Shown here one piece after another: positions 29,507 through 38,904 of a DNA stretch of 64,000 nt. Numbering within the stretch: the stretch's first letter is position 1; the number at the start of each line of letters is the position of its first letter. Below the pieces are notes generated by a model. It did no database searches. It was not told where the DNA came from and saw nothing but the letters and a program-made list of their open reading frames with translations. Origin of the DNA: Mongoliitalea lutea (GTDB lineage Bacteria > Bacteroidota > Bacteroidia > Cytophagales > Cyclobacteriaceae); the NCBI RefSeq assembly GCF_014652135.1, contig NZ_BMYF01000016.1:53961-117960 (forward strand), in the 5' to 3' direction. Both the position numbers and the translations under genes were made by a program.

Positions 29507-29980
29507 TTATAAATCATCAATCCATTCAAACAAATATTTTTCATCGTATTGAATTTGAAATTTTTTTAAAAATCCCATGTACTCTTGTTTAAAGGTTTTT
29601 TTCTTATGATGCTCTTTCTGATTTTGAATATAGGCAATTACATTATCCAATGCTGATTGAGAATAAGAAAAGGCACCATAACCATCTTGCCAATCAAATT
29701 TGAATTTTGTAAATCTCTTTTCTTTCACAAAAGCGTTGGAAGATTTTTTAACTTCTCTGATGAGGTCTGAAAGGCAACAAGATGGTTTCATTCCGATTAG
29801 GATATGAATGTGGTCCGCAACTCCATTTATTGCGATTAATTTTTGATTTTTACTGCTAATGATACCCGTTATGTATTTATAAAGCTCTTCTTCCCATGTT
29901 TGGGAAATCAAACTATTCCTGCCCTTGACGGCCATCACCACTTGAATATAAATCTGAGAATAGGTGCTGCTCATATTCAA
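29507..29980 (-). CDS. Y1 HUH transposase, IS200-like / REP-associated (RAYT) type
   Basis: A 157-residue single-domain Y1 transposase; the ATG two codons in (29974, 'MSSTYSQIYIQVV') fits homologues better. The metal-binding HUH motif is H57-I-H59 in 'GVADHIHILIGM'; the nucleophilic tyrosine is Y117 in 'NVIAYIQNQKEHH'. All parts of the fold are present, so the enzyme looks intact. Such enzymes cut and join single-stranded DNA at hairpins. There are no IS200-type ends on the upstream side (29981-30038 is plain AT-rich DNA); instead the ten-unit hairpin array abuts the 3' end. That one-sided arrangement is that of a domesticated RAYT with its REP elements. An ordinary IS200-group element beside an unrelated array is the alternative. 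Confidence 0.88.
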   Translation of the reverse strand: MNMSSTYSQIYIQVVMAVKGRNSLISQTWEEELYKYITGIISSKNQKLIAINGVADHIHILIGMKPSCCLSDLIREVKKSSNAFVKEKRFTKFKFDWQDGYGAFSYSQSALDNVIAYIQNQKEHHKKKTFKQEYMGFLKKFQIQYDEKYLFEWIDDL

Positions 29981-30038
29981 TAAGTTTAACTGAAAATTAT
30001 AAAAAGACTTCTCAAATTGAATTGTATAAAAATAACAA

Positions 30039-30062
30039 GCCCTTGGCAGTCATGCCAAGGGC
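30039..30062 (-). terminator. Intrinsic terminator of the ligA-DUF6913-dapA operon
   Basis: GCCCTTGGC / GCCAAGGGC perfect stem with 6-nt loop; on the minus strand it is followed by TTGTTATTTTTATA. Confidence 0.85.
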
Positions 30063-30097
30063 CAATGTAATATTAAGTATTTAATTTCCTGATTTGA

Positions 30098-30952
30098 TTA
30101 AATCAACTCCCCCTTTATCCTCTCCTTCAAGGATTCCGAAGCTCTCAATAGTGGCAATCTAACCTGATCTCCGCATAGTCCTAAGATTGACATCAAAGCT
30201 TTGATACCAACTGGATTGGCTTCTTCGTACATCAATGGATTGATGTCGAGCATTTGGAAGGCCGCCTCATTGGCTTCTTCCAAGCTTCCATGTGCAATCG
30301 TTTTGAATAGGGCAGGGTAGGCGTTCGCCAACACAGATATTACTCCTGCTCCGCCCATCAAACGCATAGCAGGTGTTAAGATATCGTCACCGGAAATCAA
30401 TAAGAAATCCTTGGGCATCTTGGAGGCAATGCGCATGCACTGGGACATGTCACTGCTCGCCTCTTTCATTCCAATGATATTTGGGTGAGCTGATAGTTTC
30501 ACTGTGGTATGCCAACTCAAATTAGACATGGTTCTGCCTGGAACGTTGTATAAAATTACTGGAACAGGACTAGCGTCAGCTATTGCTGTATAATGAGCAA
30601 TAATTCCTGCCTGCGTAGGTTTGTTGTAGTAAGGGCTAACAGAAAGAATGGCGGCAATACCTTCAAAATCAATGCTTTTTAAGTCTTCCAATACCGCTTG
30701 GGTATTGTTTCCTCCGCATCCGTAAACTAAGGGGACTCTACCTGCATTACTCGCTTTAACGGCCTTGAGTACTTCCTTTTTTTCTTCTTTGGTAAGGGTA
30801 GCACTTTCTCCGGTTGTTCCTAACACGACCAAATAGTCTACGCCTCCATCAATTACATGATTGACCACTCGGTCCAATCCCGTGAAATCTATGCTATAAT
30901 CCTCGTTGAAAGGGGTGATAAGGGCTACTCCTGTGCCTCTTAGTGTTAACAT
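30098..30952 (-). CDS. dapA: 4-hydroxy-tetrahydrodipicolinate synthase
   Basis: A 284-residue class I aldolase-fold enzyme condensing pyruvate with aspartate semialdehyde, the first committed step to diaminopimelate and lysine. The Schiff-base lysine is K163 in 'IIGMKEASSD'; Y135 ('ILYNVPGRT') and T46-T47 ('LGTTGES') complete the proton relay. Length is normal. It overlaps the upstream DUF6913-like gene by 7 nt and is the last gene of the operon. Confidence 0.96.
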   Translation of the reverse strand: MLTLRGTGVALITPFNEDYSIDFTGLDRVVNHVIDGGVDYLVVLGTTGESATLTKEEKKEVLKAVKASNAGRVPLVYGCGGNNTQAVLEDLKSIDFEGIAAILSVSPYYNKPTQAGIIAHYTAIADASPVPVILYNVPGRTMSNLSWHTTVKLSAHPNIIGMKEASSDMSQCMRIASKMPKDFLLISGDDILTPAMRLMGGAGVISVLANAYPALFKTIAHGSLEEANEAAFQMLDINPLMYEEANPVGIKALMSILGLCGDQVRLPLLRASESLKERIKGELI

Positions 30953-31458
30953 GCTTGTTTTATTTTTAATAAATACTGAATGACTAAATTTAAATTTTCT
31001 GACAAACGCTTATTTGGATCAAAGGCCAACATCAAATCTAAATACGGTTTATTCGTTTCGGAAAAGAAGCCCACTTTGAAAGATGCTTGTTTTCTCAACA
31101 GCAAATAACGCATATATGGATTGAGCTTGGAAGCAGAAACCAAGATAAAATCCAAGGGTTCATCCAAAAACTCATTGAAATAAGCCGATGGCAGTCCAGA
31201 CCAAGTGAAATGTGTATGATTGATTCCTTCATTTACTTCAACCTTTTCAGTCGTGTAGAAGTAGGCAATGATCCGTACTTTCAGCCCCCACTGTGTTCGT
31301 ATGCTAGCTTTAGCTTCTTCGTATTCTTCCAATGAACTTGCCAAGACCCCGATCGTTTGAATGTTACTGGGGATTTTGACTTCCTGCGATTTCTTGGACA
31401 CTTTTTTCAAGAGTTTCCGCAGTTGCGAGTTAACCAATTGGTCTTTGATCCACTTCAT
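30946..31458 (-). CDS. DUF6913-like conserved protein
   Basis: A 170-residue protein from the ATG at 31458 ('MKWIKDQLVNSQ'); an upstream ATG at 31476 would overlap ligA. It has a basic N-terminus, a Rossmann-like start ('IGVLASSLEEYEEAKASI'), 'HFTWSGLPSAYFNEFLDEPLDFILVSA' and 'VGFFSETNKPYLDLML'. This matches a Bacteroidota family usually found between ligA and dapA. No catalytic motif is evident. The function is unknown; tight coupling (4 nt after ligA, 7-nt overlap with dapA) is the only lead. Confidence 0.75.
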   Translation of the reverse strand: MKWIKDQLVNSQLRKLLKKVSKKSQEVKIPSNIQTIGVLASSLEEYEEAKASIRTQWGLKVRIIAYFYTTEKVEVNEGINHTHFTWSGLPSAYFNEFLDEPLDFILVSASKLNPYMRYLLLRKQASFKVGFFSETNKPYLDLMLAFDPNKRLSENLNLVIQYLLKIKQAC

Positions 31459-31462
31459 CGGC

Positions 31463-33916
31463 TTAGTTTTTACCAACCATTTGTAAAAACTCCTCCTCTG
31501 AAATCAACTTGACACCAAGTTTCTCGGCTTTTTCCTTTTTGCTCGGGCCCATATCTTCGCCTTCAATGATGAAGTCCAAAGCCTTGGAAACAGACTTGAC
31601 ATAGGTTCCCCCATTAGCTTCTACAAAGTCTATAATTTCATCCCGCTTGAAATGGTTCAATTTACCGGAGGCCAAGATCTTCATTCCTTCCAATGCATTA
31701 CTGGCCAAAATGCGTTCTTCCTCTTGTAACTCAAAATTCAATCCATGGGTCCGCAGACGCTCGATATTGGTCAAGTTTTCCTGATCCTCAAAAAACTCCC
31801 GGATACTCTGCACCAAGGTTTCTCCCACACCATTCACAGCCAACAACTGCTCTGCTGTAGCACTTTTTAGCGAATCTATGGTTTTGAATTCCTTGGCCAA
31901 AATTTGTGCGGTGTTTTCTCCGATATTGCGAATCCCTAGTGCAAACAACACTTTGGGAAAGGCTTGCTGCTTGGATTTTTCTATCCCTTCCATCATATTA
32001 GAGATCACTCCCTCTTGGAAAGTATTGGCTTTGAGTTTCTTGATTCGGTCTTCGACTTCGGAAGGCAAGTCGAGATTGAGTTCAAGTAAAATCGCATGAA
32101 CGGTTGAACAATGAGCACTTACCCGTAGCAACTCTTCCAAACTCACGCGCGATCCCAACAATACTTTTAAAACAGCACTTACTGGAACATATTCTTCCAA
32201 AGTGGGAAGGCCTGCGTAGTGAATTTGATCTTTCAGTAAAAGCAAATTCCCAGTATTTTGAGCTACCTTTTTATTGCTTTTGCGGATAAATAACTCGAAG
32301 GATTTAATGGTTTCATCCAAGCTCTTTTCCTGTTCTTCGGCTAGGAATTTTTGGATAGCACTGAGGGATATTCCTTCTGTTAACGCAAAAAAGGCTTTTA
32401 ACAAAGAAATGTACAGATATCTTTCCTCTGTTTTTTGATATTGATCTTGGGACATTTCCAAACCGAGTAATCGGTCTTTTTGTGTCTTCAATTCATATAA
32501 ATCAGCATAGTTTTTAATATATCCTTGATCAATGAGCGTTTTGATGCGCTCTGTGCCCAAGGAATCAATATCCATGGCCCGCTTATGCAAGAAGTGTTCG
32601 ATTCTTCCCAAAATCTGTGGAGGACATCCGGCATGATTGGGGCAATAATGCTTGGCTTCTCCTTCTTTTCGGGTCAGTTCGGTGTGACATTCGGGGCAAT
32701 GCTGAATATAGGCAATAGGCCTCGCAGCTGCTTTCCGCTTTTCGGGAATAACCGCGGTGATTTTGGGGATGATTTCTCCACCTTTTTCAATGGATACCCA
32801 ATCTCCTTCATGCAATCCCAAGCGCTCAATTTCATTGGCATTGTGCAAGGAAGCACGCTTGACCGTTGTCCCAGCTAAATACACAGGTGCCAAATTTGCT
32901 ACGGGCGTGATCGCCCCAGTTCTTCCAACCTGATAGGTGATGGAAAGCAATTGACTGATGGCTGACTCCGCTTGGTATTTATAAGCAATCGCCCAACGAG
33001 GGATTTTTGCCGTAAAGCCTAATTCCTCTCGCTGATCGTAATTGTTGACTTTTAACACCACACCATCGGTGTCCAAGGGTAATTCGAAACGCTTATCCTG
33101 CCATTCGTTGATGTAGGACAAAACATCCTGAACGCTTGCGCACTTGGCATAGGTGGGGGAGACATTGAAACCCCATTGCTCCAAAAGATGAATGGCCTTA
33201 TCATGTTCTTCTACGCCGATTTCTTCCCCTAACAATTGATAAAAATAGCAATTGAGTCTTCGCTTGGCTACGATACTGCTGTCCTGCATTTTGACAGTTC
33301 CGGAAGCTGCATTTCTAGGATTCGCCAAAAGCGCTTCTCCGTTTGCTTCTCGTTCTGCATTGATTTTATCGAATTCCTTTCGGGGAAGGAAAATTTCGCC
33401 CCGGACTTCAAATTTATCCGGTACATTTTCTCCGATCACATGCAAAGGGATATTTCGGATGGTTTTGATGTTCTCCGTCACAACATCCCCTTTGGTACCG
33501 TCTCCACGGGTTACTGCACGGATAAGCCGCCCATTTTCATACACCAAACTGATCGCAACTCCATCAAACTTCAATTCACAGAAATATTCATAATTTCTAT
33601 GCCCCAAACCTTTAGCTACCCGCTCATCAAAAGCTATCAGTTCCTCTGGAGAATAGGTATTACCCAAGGAAAGCATGCGATACTCATGTTCTGCTGTTTC
33701 AAATTCCTTGGTAATTGTACCACCTACTCGTTGGGAAGGGCTGTCAGCATCCAAGAATTCAGGGAACTGTTTTTCCAAATCAATCAATTCCTGCAACAAC
33801 TGATCAAATTCGAAATCAGAGATTTCCGTTCGGTCCTCGTTGTAATAGAGCTGATTATGATAGTTGATCTGCTTGCTGAGTTCGGTAATTCGATGCTGCG
33901 CCTCTTGTGGGGTCAT
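31463..33916 (-). CDS. ligA: NAD+-dependent DNA ligase with a large HhH-region insertion
   Basis: An 817-residue LigA from the ATG at 33916 ('MTPQEAQHRITELSKQ'); the frame is open 38 codons upstream, but that part is not family-like and includes the promoter. Domains in order: Ia NAD-binding (about 1-70), adenylation with K116 in 'LKFDG', OB-fold (about 320-400), Cys4 zinc finger (C407, C410, C425, C431), HhH domain and C-terminal BRCT (about 740-817). Typical LigA is about 670 residues. The surplus is a roughly 148-residue helical segment, about 488-636, between 'DRLLGLE' and 'MMEGIEKSKQQAFPKVLFALGIRNIGE', inside the HhH region. Catalytic residues are intact, so it should still seal nicks. 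Confidence 0.95.
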   Translation of the reverse strand: MTPQEAQHRITELSKQINYHNQLYYNEDRTEISDFEFDQLLQELIDLEKQFPEFLDADSPSQRVGGTITKEFETAEHEYRMLSLGNTYSPEELIAFDERVAKGLGHRNYEYFCELKFDGVAISLVYENGRLIRAVTRGDGTKGDVVTENIKTIRNIPLHVIGENVPDKFEVRGEIFLPRKEFDKINAEREANGEALLANPRNAASGTVKMQDSSIVAKRRLNCYFYQLLGEEIGVEEHDKAIHLLEQWGFNVSPTYAKCASVQDVLSYINEWQDKRFELPLDTDGVVLKVNNYDQREELGFTAKIPRWAIAYKYQAESAISQLLSITYQVGRTGAITPVANLAPVYLAGTTVKRASLHNANEIERLGLHEGDWVSIEKGGEIIPKITAVIPEKRKAAARPIAYIQHCPECHTELTRKEGEAKHYCPNHAGCPPQILGRIEHFLHKRAMDIDSLGTERIKTLIDQGYIKNYADLYELKTQKDRLLGLEMSQDQYQKTEERYLYISLLKAFFALTEGISLSAIQKFLAEEQEKSLDETIKSFELFIRKSNKKVAQNTGNLLLLKDQIHYAGLPTLEEYVPVSAVLKVLLGSRVSLEELLRVSAHCSTVHAILLELNLDLPSEVEDRIKKLKANTFQEGVISNMMEGIEKSKQQAFPKVLFALGIRNIGENTAQILAKEFKTIDSLKSATAEQLLAVNGVGETLVQSIREFFEDQENLTNIERLRTHGLNFELQEEERILASNALEGMKILASGKLNHFKRDEIIDFVEANGGTYVKSVSKALDFIIEGEDMGPSKKEKAEKLGVKLISEEEFLQMVGKN

Positions 33917-33948
33917 AAATTGGGTGTGTTTGTACCAACAGTAAACTC

Positions 33949-33980
33949 CAAAATTAGCGTGTTGGATTACAAAGGCAAAA
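33949..33980 (-). promoter_or_regulatory. Promoter of the ligA operon
   Basis: On the minus strand TTTTG (976-980 of this kilobase) and TAATTTTG (33949-33956, exact TAnnTTTG) are 19 bp apart. Transcription would begin about 35 nt before the ligA ATG at 33916, supporting that start. Confidence 0.65.
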
Positions 33981-34034
33981 GATTTCTTATGGATGATCAA
34001 ATAATTTGATACCACAGAAATCAAGCTCATTTGC

Positions 34035-34042
34035 TATATTTG
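34035..34042 (+). promoter_or_regulatory. -7 box of the tetR-like gene before metG
   Basis: TATATTTG matches TAnnTTTG exactly; TTTG occurs 26 bp upstream. The predicted start near 34050 leaves a leader of only about 10 nt to the ATG at 34060 and excludes the longer ORF start. Confidence 0.55.
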
Positions 34043-34059
34043 CCCACTTCCCAGATACC

Positions 34060-34695
34060 ATGAGTAAAAAGACGGACATAGAATCCAAAATATTAGATGT
34101 TGCCTACAAGCTTTTTTTGAAGCAGGGGTATAAAAATACGACCATGGATGACATTGCTCAGGAACTTTCCATGAGCAAAAAAACTCTTTACAAGTATTTC
34201 CCTGGAAAGCTGGAATTGTTGGCGGCCTCTTTTGAAATTCTCAAAAACAGACTCTCTTTAAAGGTAGAAACCTTATTGGAAAATAAGTATATTCCCTTCA
34301 CAGCAAAGTTAAAGTCTTTATTAACCATCGTTGCTGCGGATTTAGCTCCTATCAATCCCGAGTTATTGGCAGATTTACGGGAGCATGCTACAGAAATCTG
34401 GGCAGAATTGCAGACATACATCAGGGAGTCTGCTTTTCTTCGTTTTCAAAAATTGATTGAAGAAGGTGTCAGGCAAGGCTACATTTTACCTAATGTTAAT
34501 ATTAGTTTGGTAGTTTGCTTGTATGCAGCAGCCATTCAAAGTTTGATAGATACCCATTTTCTGGAACAATTTCCTGCGGAAATGCAAAAATCCATGAAAA
34601 TGAGCACCGCAGATAAATACGATCAAGCAATACATATTATTTTCCAAGGAATACTTACCGATGAGGCTCGAAAGGAGTTTCAGGCTACTGAGTAG
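34060..34695 (+). CDS. TetR/AcrR-family regulator
   Basis: A 211-residue TetR-type regulator from the ATG at 34060 ('MSKKTDIESKILDVAYKLF'). The helix-turn-helix is at about 28-50 ('TMDDIAQELSMSKKTLYKYF'), typical of AcrR. The C-terminal part (about 60-210) is the variable ligand/dimer domain. The frame is open upstream from 34006, but the promoter lies in that stretch. It is divergent from ligA and 32 nt before metG; the target is unknown. It resembles the regulator at 56381 in its HTH. Confidence 0.9.
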   Translation: MSKKTDIESKILDVAYKLFLKQGYKNTTMDDIAQELSMSKKTLYKYFPGKLELLAASFEILKNRLSLKVETLLENKYIPFTAKLKSLLTIVAADLAPINPELLADLREHATEIWAELQTYIRESAFLRFQKLIEEGVRQGYILPNVNISLVVCLYAAAIQSLIDTHFLEQFPAEMQKSMKMSTADKYDQAIHIIFQGILTDEARKEFQATE

Positions 34696-34727
34696 GATTT
34701 TGCGATTGAATAACCATCCATTGAATC

Positions 34728-36782
34728 ATGAAAACATTTAAACGATATACCATTACCTCTGCTTTACCTTACGCCAATGGACCCTTACATATTGGGCACT
34801 TGGCTGGGTGTTACATACCGTCCGATATTTATGCCCGCTACCTGCGTTCCCGTGAGCGAGATGTGGCCTATATCTGTGGTTCGGATGAGCATGGGGTAGC
34901 TATAACGATCAAAGCAAAAAAAGAAGGGATCAGTCCTCAGGATGTAGTGGATCGCTATCATGAAATGATGAAAAAAAGTTTCCAGGAGTTTGGGATCAGT
35001 TTTGATCATTACAGCCGAACCTCTGCACCGATTCATCATGAAACTGCTTCTGAGTTTTTCAAGGATTTGTATGAAAAAGGGGAGTTTTTGGAGCAAATCA
35101 CGCAACAGTATTATGATGAGGAGGCTGGTCAGTTTTTAGCAGACCGCTACATCGAAGGTACTTGTCCTAAGTGTGGATACGAACATGCCTATGGAGATCA
35201 GTGTGAGAAATGTGGGTCTTCTTTGAGCCCAACTGATTTGTTGAATCCTAAATCCAAATTATCCGGTAGCAGCCCAGTGTTGAAGGATACCAAGCATTGG
35301 TTTTTGGATTTGGCCCGTTATACTGATTTCTTGAAAAACTGGATTTTAGAAGAACATCAGGGAGATTGGAAAAACAATGTTTTGGGTCAGTGTCGCTCTT
35401 GGTTGGAAGCTGGGGATGGTCTGCAAGCGCGTTCCATGACCCGAGATATGGAGTGGGGGATTCCTGTTCCAGTAGAGGGTGCAGAAGGAAAAGTACTATA
35501 TGTGTGGTTTGATGCACCCATTGGTTATATCTCATCCACCAAAGAGTGGGCGGCGGAGCAAGGAAAAGATTGGGAGCCTTACTGGAAAGATCAGGATACC
35601 AAATTGGTGCACTTTATTGGGAAAGATAATATTGTGTTCCACTGCATCATTTTCCCTGCTATTTTGAAAACACACGGAGGCTATGTATTGCCAGATAATG
35701 TACCTGCGAATGAGTTTTTGAATTTGGAGGGGGATAAGATCTCTACTTCTAGAAACTGGGCTGTATGGTTGCATGAGTACTTGGAGGAGTTTCCGGGAAA
35801 ACAAGATGTGCTGCGCTATGTGTTGACCGCTAATGCACCGGAAACCAAGGATAATGATTTCACATGGAAGGATTTTCAGGGGAGAAATAACTCTGAGTTA
35901 GTGGCCATATTTGGGAATTTTGTCAACCGAGCGGTGGTATTGACGCATAAGTTCTTTGATGGAAAAGTTCCGGCTTTGGGCAAATTCGAAGCAGTGGACA
36001 GAGATGTCTTGGAAGAAATGGCTGATTTCCCTGAGCGGATTGCAGATTCTATTGAGCGTTATAGATTCCGTGAGGCTTTGTCTTTGGTGATGGATTTTGC
36101 TAGAATGGGTAACAAATACTTGGCAGAAACAGAGCCTTGGAAATCCATTAAAACTGATCCGGAAAGAACAGCCACGGTCTTAAATATTGCCTTGAATATT
36201 GCTGCGAACTTGGCTGTGGTGGCGGAACCTTTCTTGCCATTTACGGCGAAAAAGATATATGACATGTTTGAGTTGAATGGACTTACTTGGAAAGATGCAG
36301 GAAAGTCTGATTTGTTGTTGGAAGGAAATGTGTTGAATCAAGCTGCCTTATTGTTTGAAAAAATCGAAGATCAAACAGTTGAGCAGCAAGTGAATAAATT
36401 GTTGGAAACAAAGAAGAAGAATGCCATGGAAACAGCACCTGCTGCACCGATGAAGGAGTTGATTACTTACGATGACTTTGTGAAATTAGATATGCGCGTA
36501 GTAAAAGTGTTGACTGCTGAGCCTATGCCAAAATCCAAAAAATTATTAAAATTGACGGTAGATACAGGACTTGGACAGCGCACAGTACTGAGTGGTGTTG
36601 CAGAGCATTTCAAACCAGAAGATTTGGTAGGCAAGCAGGTGGTGATGTTGATCAACTTGGCGCCTCGAAAGATGATGGGAATAGAGTCTGAGGGGATGAT
36701 TTTGATGGCAGAGGACAAGGATGGTAGCTTAAAGCTGTTGCAGCCGCATGAAGCAGTTGCATCTGGCTCCACGATTTCATAA
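34728..36782 (+). CDS. metG: Methionyl-tRNA synthetase
   Basis: A 684-residue class I synthetase charging tRNA-Met. '[16 protein letters not shown]' carries the HIGH motif (about 14-27), the zinc knuckle is C-x2-C...C-x2-C in '[18 protein letters not shown]', and the KMSKS loop reads 'DKISTSRN'. The C-terminal about 110 residues ('[21 protein letters not shown]...') form the fused tRNA-binding/dimerisation domain. Full length. A strong terminator follows. Confidence 0.97.
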   Translation: MKTFKRYTITSALPYANGPLHIGHLAGCYIPSDIYARYLRSRERDVAYICGSDEHGVAITIKAKKEGISPQDVVDRYHEMMKKSFQEFGISFDHYSRTSAPIHHETASEFFKDLYEKGEFLEQITQQYYDEEAGQFLADRYIEGTCPKCGYEHAYGDQCEKCGSSLSPTDLLNPKSKLSGSSPVLKDTKHWFLDLARYTDFLKNWILEEHQGDWKNNVLGQCRSWLEAGDGLQARSMTRDMEWGIPVPVEGAEGKVLYVWFDAPIGYISSTKEWAAEQGKDWEPYWKDQDTKLVHFIGKDNIVFHCIIFPAILKTHGGYVLPDNVPANEFLNLEGDKISTSRNWAVWLHEYLEEFPGKQDVLRYVLTANAPETKDNDFTWKDFQGRNNSELVAIFGNFVNRAVVLTHKFFDGKVPALGKFEAVDRDVLEEMADFPERIADSIERYRFREALSLVMDFARMGNKYLAETEPWKSIKTDPERTATVLNIALNIAANLAVVAEPFLPFTAKKIYDMFELNGLTWKDAGKSDLLLEGNVLNQAALLFEKIEDQTVEQQVNKLLETKKKNAMETAPAAPMKELITYDDFVKLDMRVVKVLTAEPMPKSKKLLKLTVDTGLGQRTVLSGVAEHFKPEDLVGKQVVMLINLAPRKMMGIESEGMILMAEDKDGSLKLLQPHEAVASGSTIS

Positions 36783-36803
36783 ATTACTGAAAGGATGAAG
36801 ATT

Positions 36804-36841
36804 GAGGGAGGATGGGTAAAAGCTGTTCTCCCTCTTTTTTT
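36804..36841 (+). terminator. Intrinsic terminator of metG
   Basis: GAGGGAG / CTCCCTC stem with a 17-nt loop and a seven-T run. Confidence 0.85.
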
Positions 36842-36844
36842 GTG

Positions 36845-37135
36845 GGTCCACGAATGGCACTAATTACACGAATGATTTTGGTTGGATGTTAATGTGGTAG
36901 CCATTCCTAATTAGCTTGAAAAACTTTGTGATCTCTGCGTAAAGCTTTGCTTCCTTGGCGGTTGATAAAGTCCACAGATTTCATAGATTGGCACAGAATG
37001 ATGGAGTGCATGGGCAATACTGATGCCAAGGTTGATTTAATTAAATGGATAGTTTTTAAATTTACTCGCAGGGCTCGGGGATTTGCACGAATCCACAACT
37101 AAAACCTAAAATGAACAGGTCCACTAATTACAGGA
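36845..37135. repeat. Dispersed ~255-bp intergenic repeat, copy A
   Basis: It begins GTCCACGAATGGCAC and continues with 'TTGCTTCCTTGGCGGTT', 'GTCCACAGATT..AGATTGGCACAGA', 'TTAATTAAATGGATAGTTT' and 'TTTACTCGC..GGCTCG'. The same blocks occur in the same order at 42105-42362. It has no coding potential. It fills most of the 36783-37238 gap between metG and the IS256 element; a 14-bp palindrome AATAGCTAGCTATT follows at 37161-37174. Such degenerate 'CACGAATGGCACGAA' elements are common between genes in Bacteroidota; their origin is unclear. Confidence 0.75.
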
Positions 37136-37238
37136 AGGTTTTCATGGGAGTTTGGTTTTAAATAGCTAGCTATTGCTTGTATTTGATTGTCTTTGTCTAT
37201 AAATTTCAGCTCGCTAGCTCGCGATTTCACGACACAAT

Positions 37239-38533
37239 CCCGATAAGTGTGTAAACTTTAAATTATGATTTTATGGTCAGGTTTCAAGAAGCCTGACCCT
37301 ATCACCAAATATAAGCAGGAAACTGTTAAGAATAGTACCCCAGTCTCGAATGGGCATAGTCCATTTTTTCGATGCTTCTCTTGCAGCGAGAAAAACAGAC
37401 TTCATAACAGCATCATCTGTAGGAAAAGAGAGCTTGTTTTTGGTGTATTTTCTGATCTTGCCATTGAGATTTTCAATCAGGTTAGTAGTATAGATGATTT
37501 TACGGATTTCAACCGGGTAATCGAAGAAAACGGTTAGTTCATCCCAGTTGTCCCTCCAGCTTTTGATGGCATAGGAGTATTTGGAGTCCCATTTTTTGGC
37601 AAAATCGTTGAGTGCGGCCCATGCAGCCTCCTTGGTAGGGGCAGTATAAATTTCCTTCATATCCCTTGTAAAGGCCTTACGATCTTTCCATACGACATAT
37701 CTACATGCATTTCTGATCTGGTGGACGACACATATCTGGGTGACTGACTGAGGGAAGGAGGCCTTTATAGTATCAGTAAACCCGTTCAGGTTATCAGTTG
37801 CTGTTATGAGTATATCTTCAACCCCTCTGGCTTTCAGGTCAGTGAGTACCCCCATCCAGAAAGCGGAAGATTCATTCTTGCCAAGCCAAAGGCCGAGTAT
37901 CTCTTTGAGGCCGTTAGTTCTGAGGCCAACAGCAATATAAACGGTCTTATTAACTACTTTAGAGTTCTCCCTGACTTTGAAGGATATACCATCCATCCAA
38001 ACGATCAGGTATACAGGGTCAAGCGGCCTGTTTCTCCATGCAACAATATCCTCCGCTACGGCACTGGTAACCCTTGAGATGGTGGAAGTGGATACATTGA
38101 TGTCATAAAGCTCTCGGATCTGCTCTTCGATGTCCTGGTTTGACATTCCCTTGGCATACATGGATATGATCACGTTTTCAACGCCCTCTGCCATGCTTTT
38201 TCGTTTAGGCACAAGAGCAGGCTCAAAGCTACCCTCCCTGTCTCTTGGAACTTTGATTTCAGCTTCTCCAAATGTATTTTTTATTGTTTTGGTGGAATAG
38301 CCGTTTCTTGAATTGGGATTGTCGGAATTCTGATGCTTTCCATACCCAAGATGAGCATCTAACTCGCCTTCAAGCATTTTCTCGACAGCTCTTTTCTGAA
38401 GCTGTTGAAGGAAGGAATTCAACTCCCCCGCAGTCTTAAACTGCTTGAGGAAATCATCATTTAGGAGATCTTCTTTTTTCATTTTTGTAATCTGTGTGTT
38501 AAAGATAAGAAATTGTCCACACACAGATCGGGT
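37239..38533 (-). mobile_element. IS256-family insertion sequence
   Basis: About 1.3 kb with one intact transposase gene. The ends form an imperfect inverted repeat: left CCCGATAAGTGTGTAAAC, right (reverse complement) CCCGATCTGTGTGTGGAC, with further scattered matches for about 32 bp. I see no clear target duplication outside these ends, so the exact boundaries are uncertain by several bases. It lies between two repeat-rich intergenic stretches, so it interrupts no recognisable gene. Confidence 0.75.
37277..38482 (-). CDS. IS256-family (Mutator-type) transposase
   Basis: A 401-residue transposase from the ATG at 38482 ('[16 protein letters not shown]'); 14 more codons are open upstream. The DDE triad is complete: D164 ('VWMDGISF'), D230 ('TATDNLNGF') and E337 ('[13 protein letters not shown]'). 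'[13 protein letters not shown]' contains the family's conserved C/H motif. The N-terminal '[10 protein letters not shown]' and 'RNGYS.KT' are typical of IS256. No frameshift or stop: probably active. The stop codon lies within a GGTCAGG/CCTGACC hairpin. Confidence 0.95.
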   Translation of the reverse strand: MKKEDLLNDDFLKQFKTAGELNSFLQQLQKRAVEKMLEGELDAHLGYGKHQNSDNPNSRNGYSTKTIKNTFGEAEIKVPRDREGSFEPALVPKRKSMAEGVENVIISMYAKGMSNQDIEEQIRELYDINVSTSTISRVTSAVAEDIVAWRNRPLDPVYLIVWMDGISFKVRENSKVVNKTVYIAVGLRTNGLKEILGLWLGKNESSAFWMGVLTDLKARGVEDILITATDNLNGFTDTIKASFPQSVTQICVVHQIRNACRYVVWKDRKAFTRDMKEIYTAPTKEAAWAALNDFAKKWDSKYSYAIKSWRDNWDELTVFFDYPVEIRKIIYTTNLIENLNGKIRKYTKNKLSFPTDDAVMKSVFLAAREASKKWTMPIRDWGTILNSFLLIFGDRVRLLET

Positions 38534-38904
38534 ATTCGCCTACCGCGGGTTCCTCAAATTCTCTGTGCGATTTCTTCTAAATCACACAGAGAATTTCGAG
38601 GTATAACTTTAACTTCGTAAGTAGTGAAATCAACTTACACAGTTTTTGTCATAGTCCCCGATTTCACTAATTTTCTGCCATTGTTTTTTCTGCGCTTTCT
38701 GTGTATTCTGCGAGATTTCTACATCTAAAAATCCAAAATCCGTTTCCAATCCGCGCCTGCTCGCATCCGTATCATCCGCGTTCCCACCACGGAGTGGCTT
38801 TAGAAAATAACCAATTATCAAAAAGTATTACATTCCAATCAGGGTTTTAGGTAGCTTTCCGATATGTTCTTATCTTAAGCATTCCAATTGATAAATAAAT
38901 ACCC
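38534..38904. other. Intergenic region with a long inverted repeat beside the IS
   Basis: There is no gene. At 38552-38601 is a 22-23-bp inverted repeat (CCTCAAATTCTCTGTGCGAT and its near-complement ending TTTCGAGG; one gap, one mismatch, loop of about 5 nt). The rest is degenerate dispersed-repeat text of the kind 'TTCTGCGCTTTCTGTGTATTCTGCG' and 'ATCCGTATCATCCGCG' (each cut here to fit), reading as fragments common in Bacteroidota intergenes. A short minus-strand ORF in this stretch has no protein-like features. Confidence 0.6.

Noticed and set aside
32525..34009. Plus-strand ORFs opposite ligA (up to 257 codons)
   Set aside because: They lie wholly within conserved ligA codons and have no signal, domain or promoter of their own.
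33917..34030. N-terminal extension of LigA
   Set aside because: The 38 extra codons are not like the family, and a good promoter (TTTTG-N19-TAATTTTG) lies inside them; the start at 33916 is preferred.
37231..38545. Target-site duplication of the IS256 element
   Set aside because: The bases outside the CCCGAT ends (left ...ACACAAT, right TATTCGCC...) do not match as a direct 8-9-bp repeat, so no duplication is claimed.
38630..38821. Short minus-strand ORF (63 codons) upstream of penicillin acylase
   Set aside because: It lies in degenerate dispersed-repeat DNA with no promoter or protein-like pattern.
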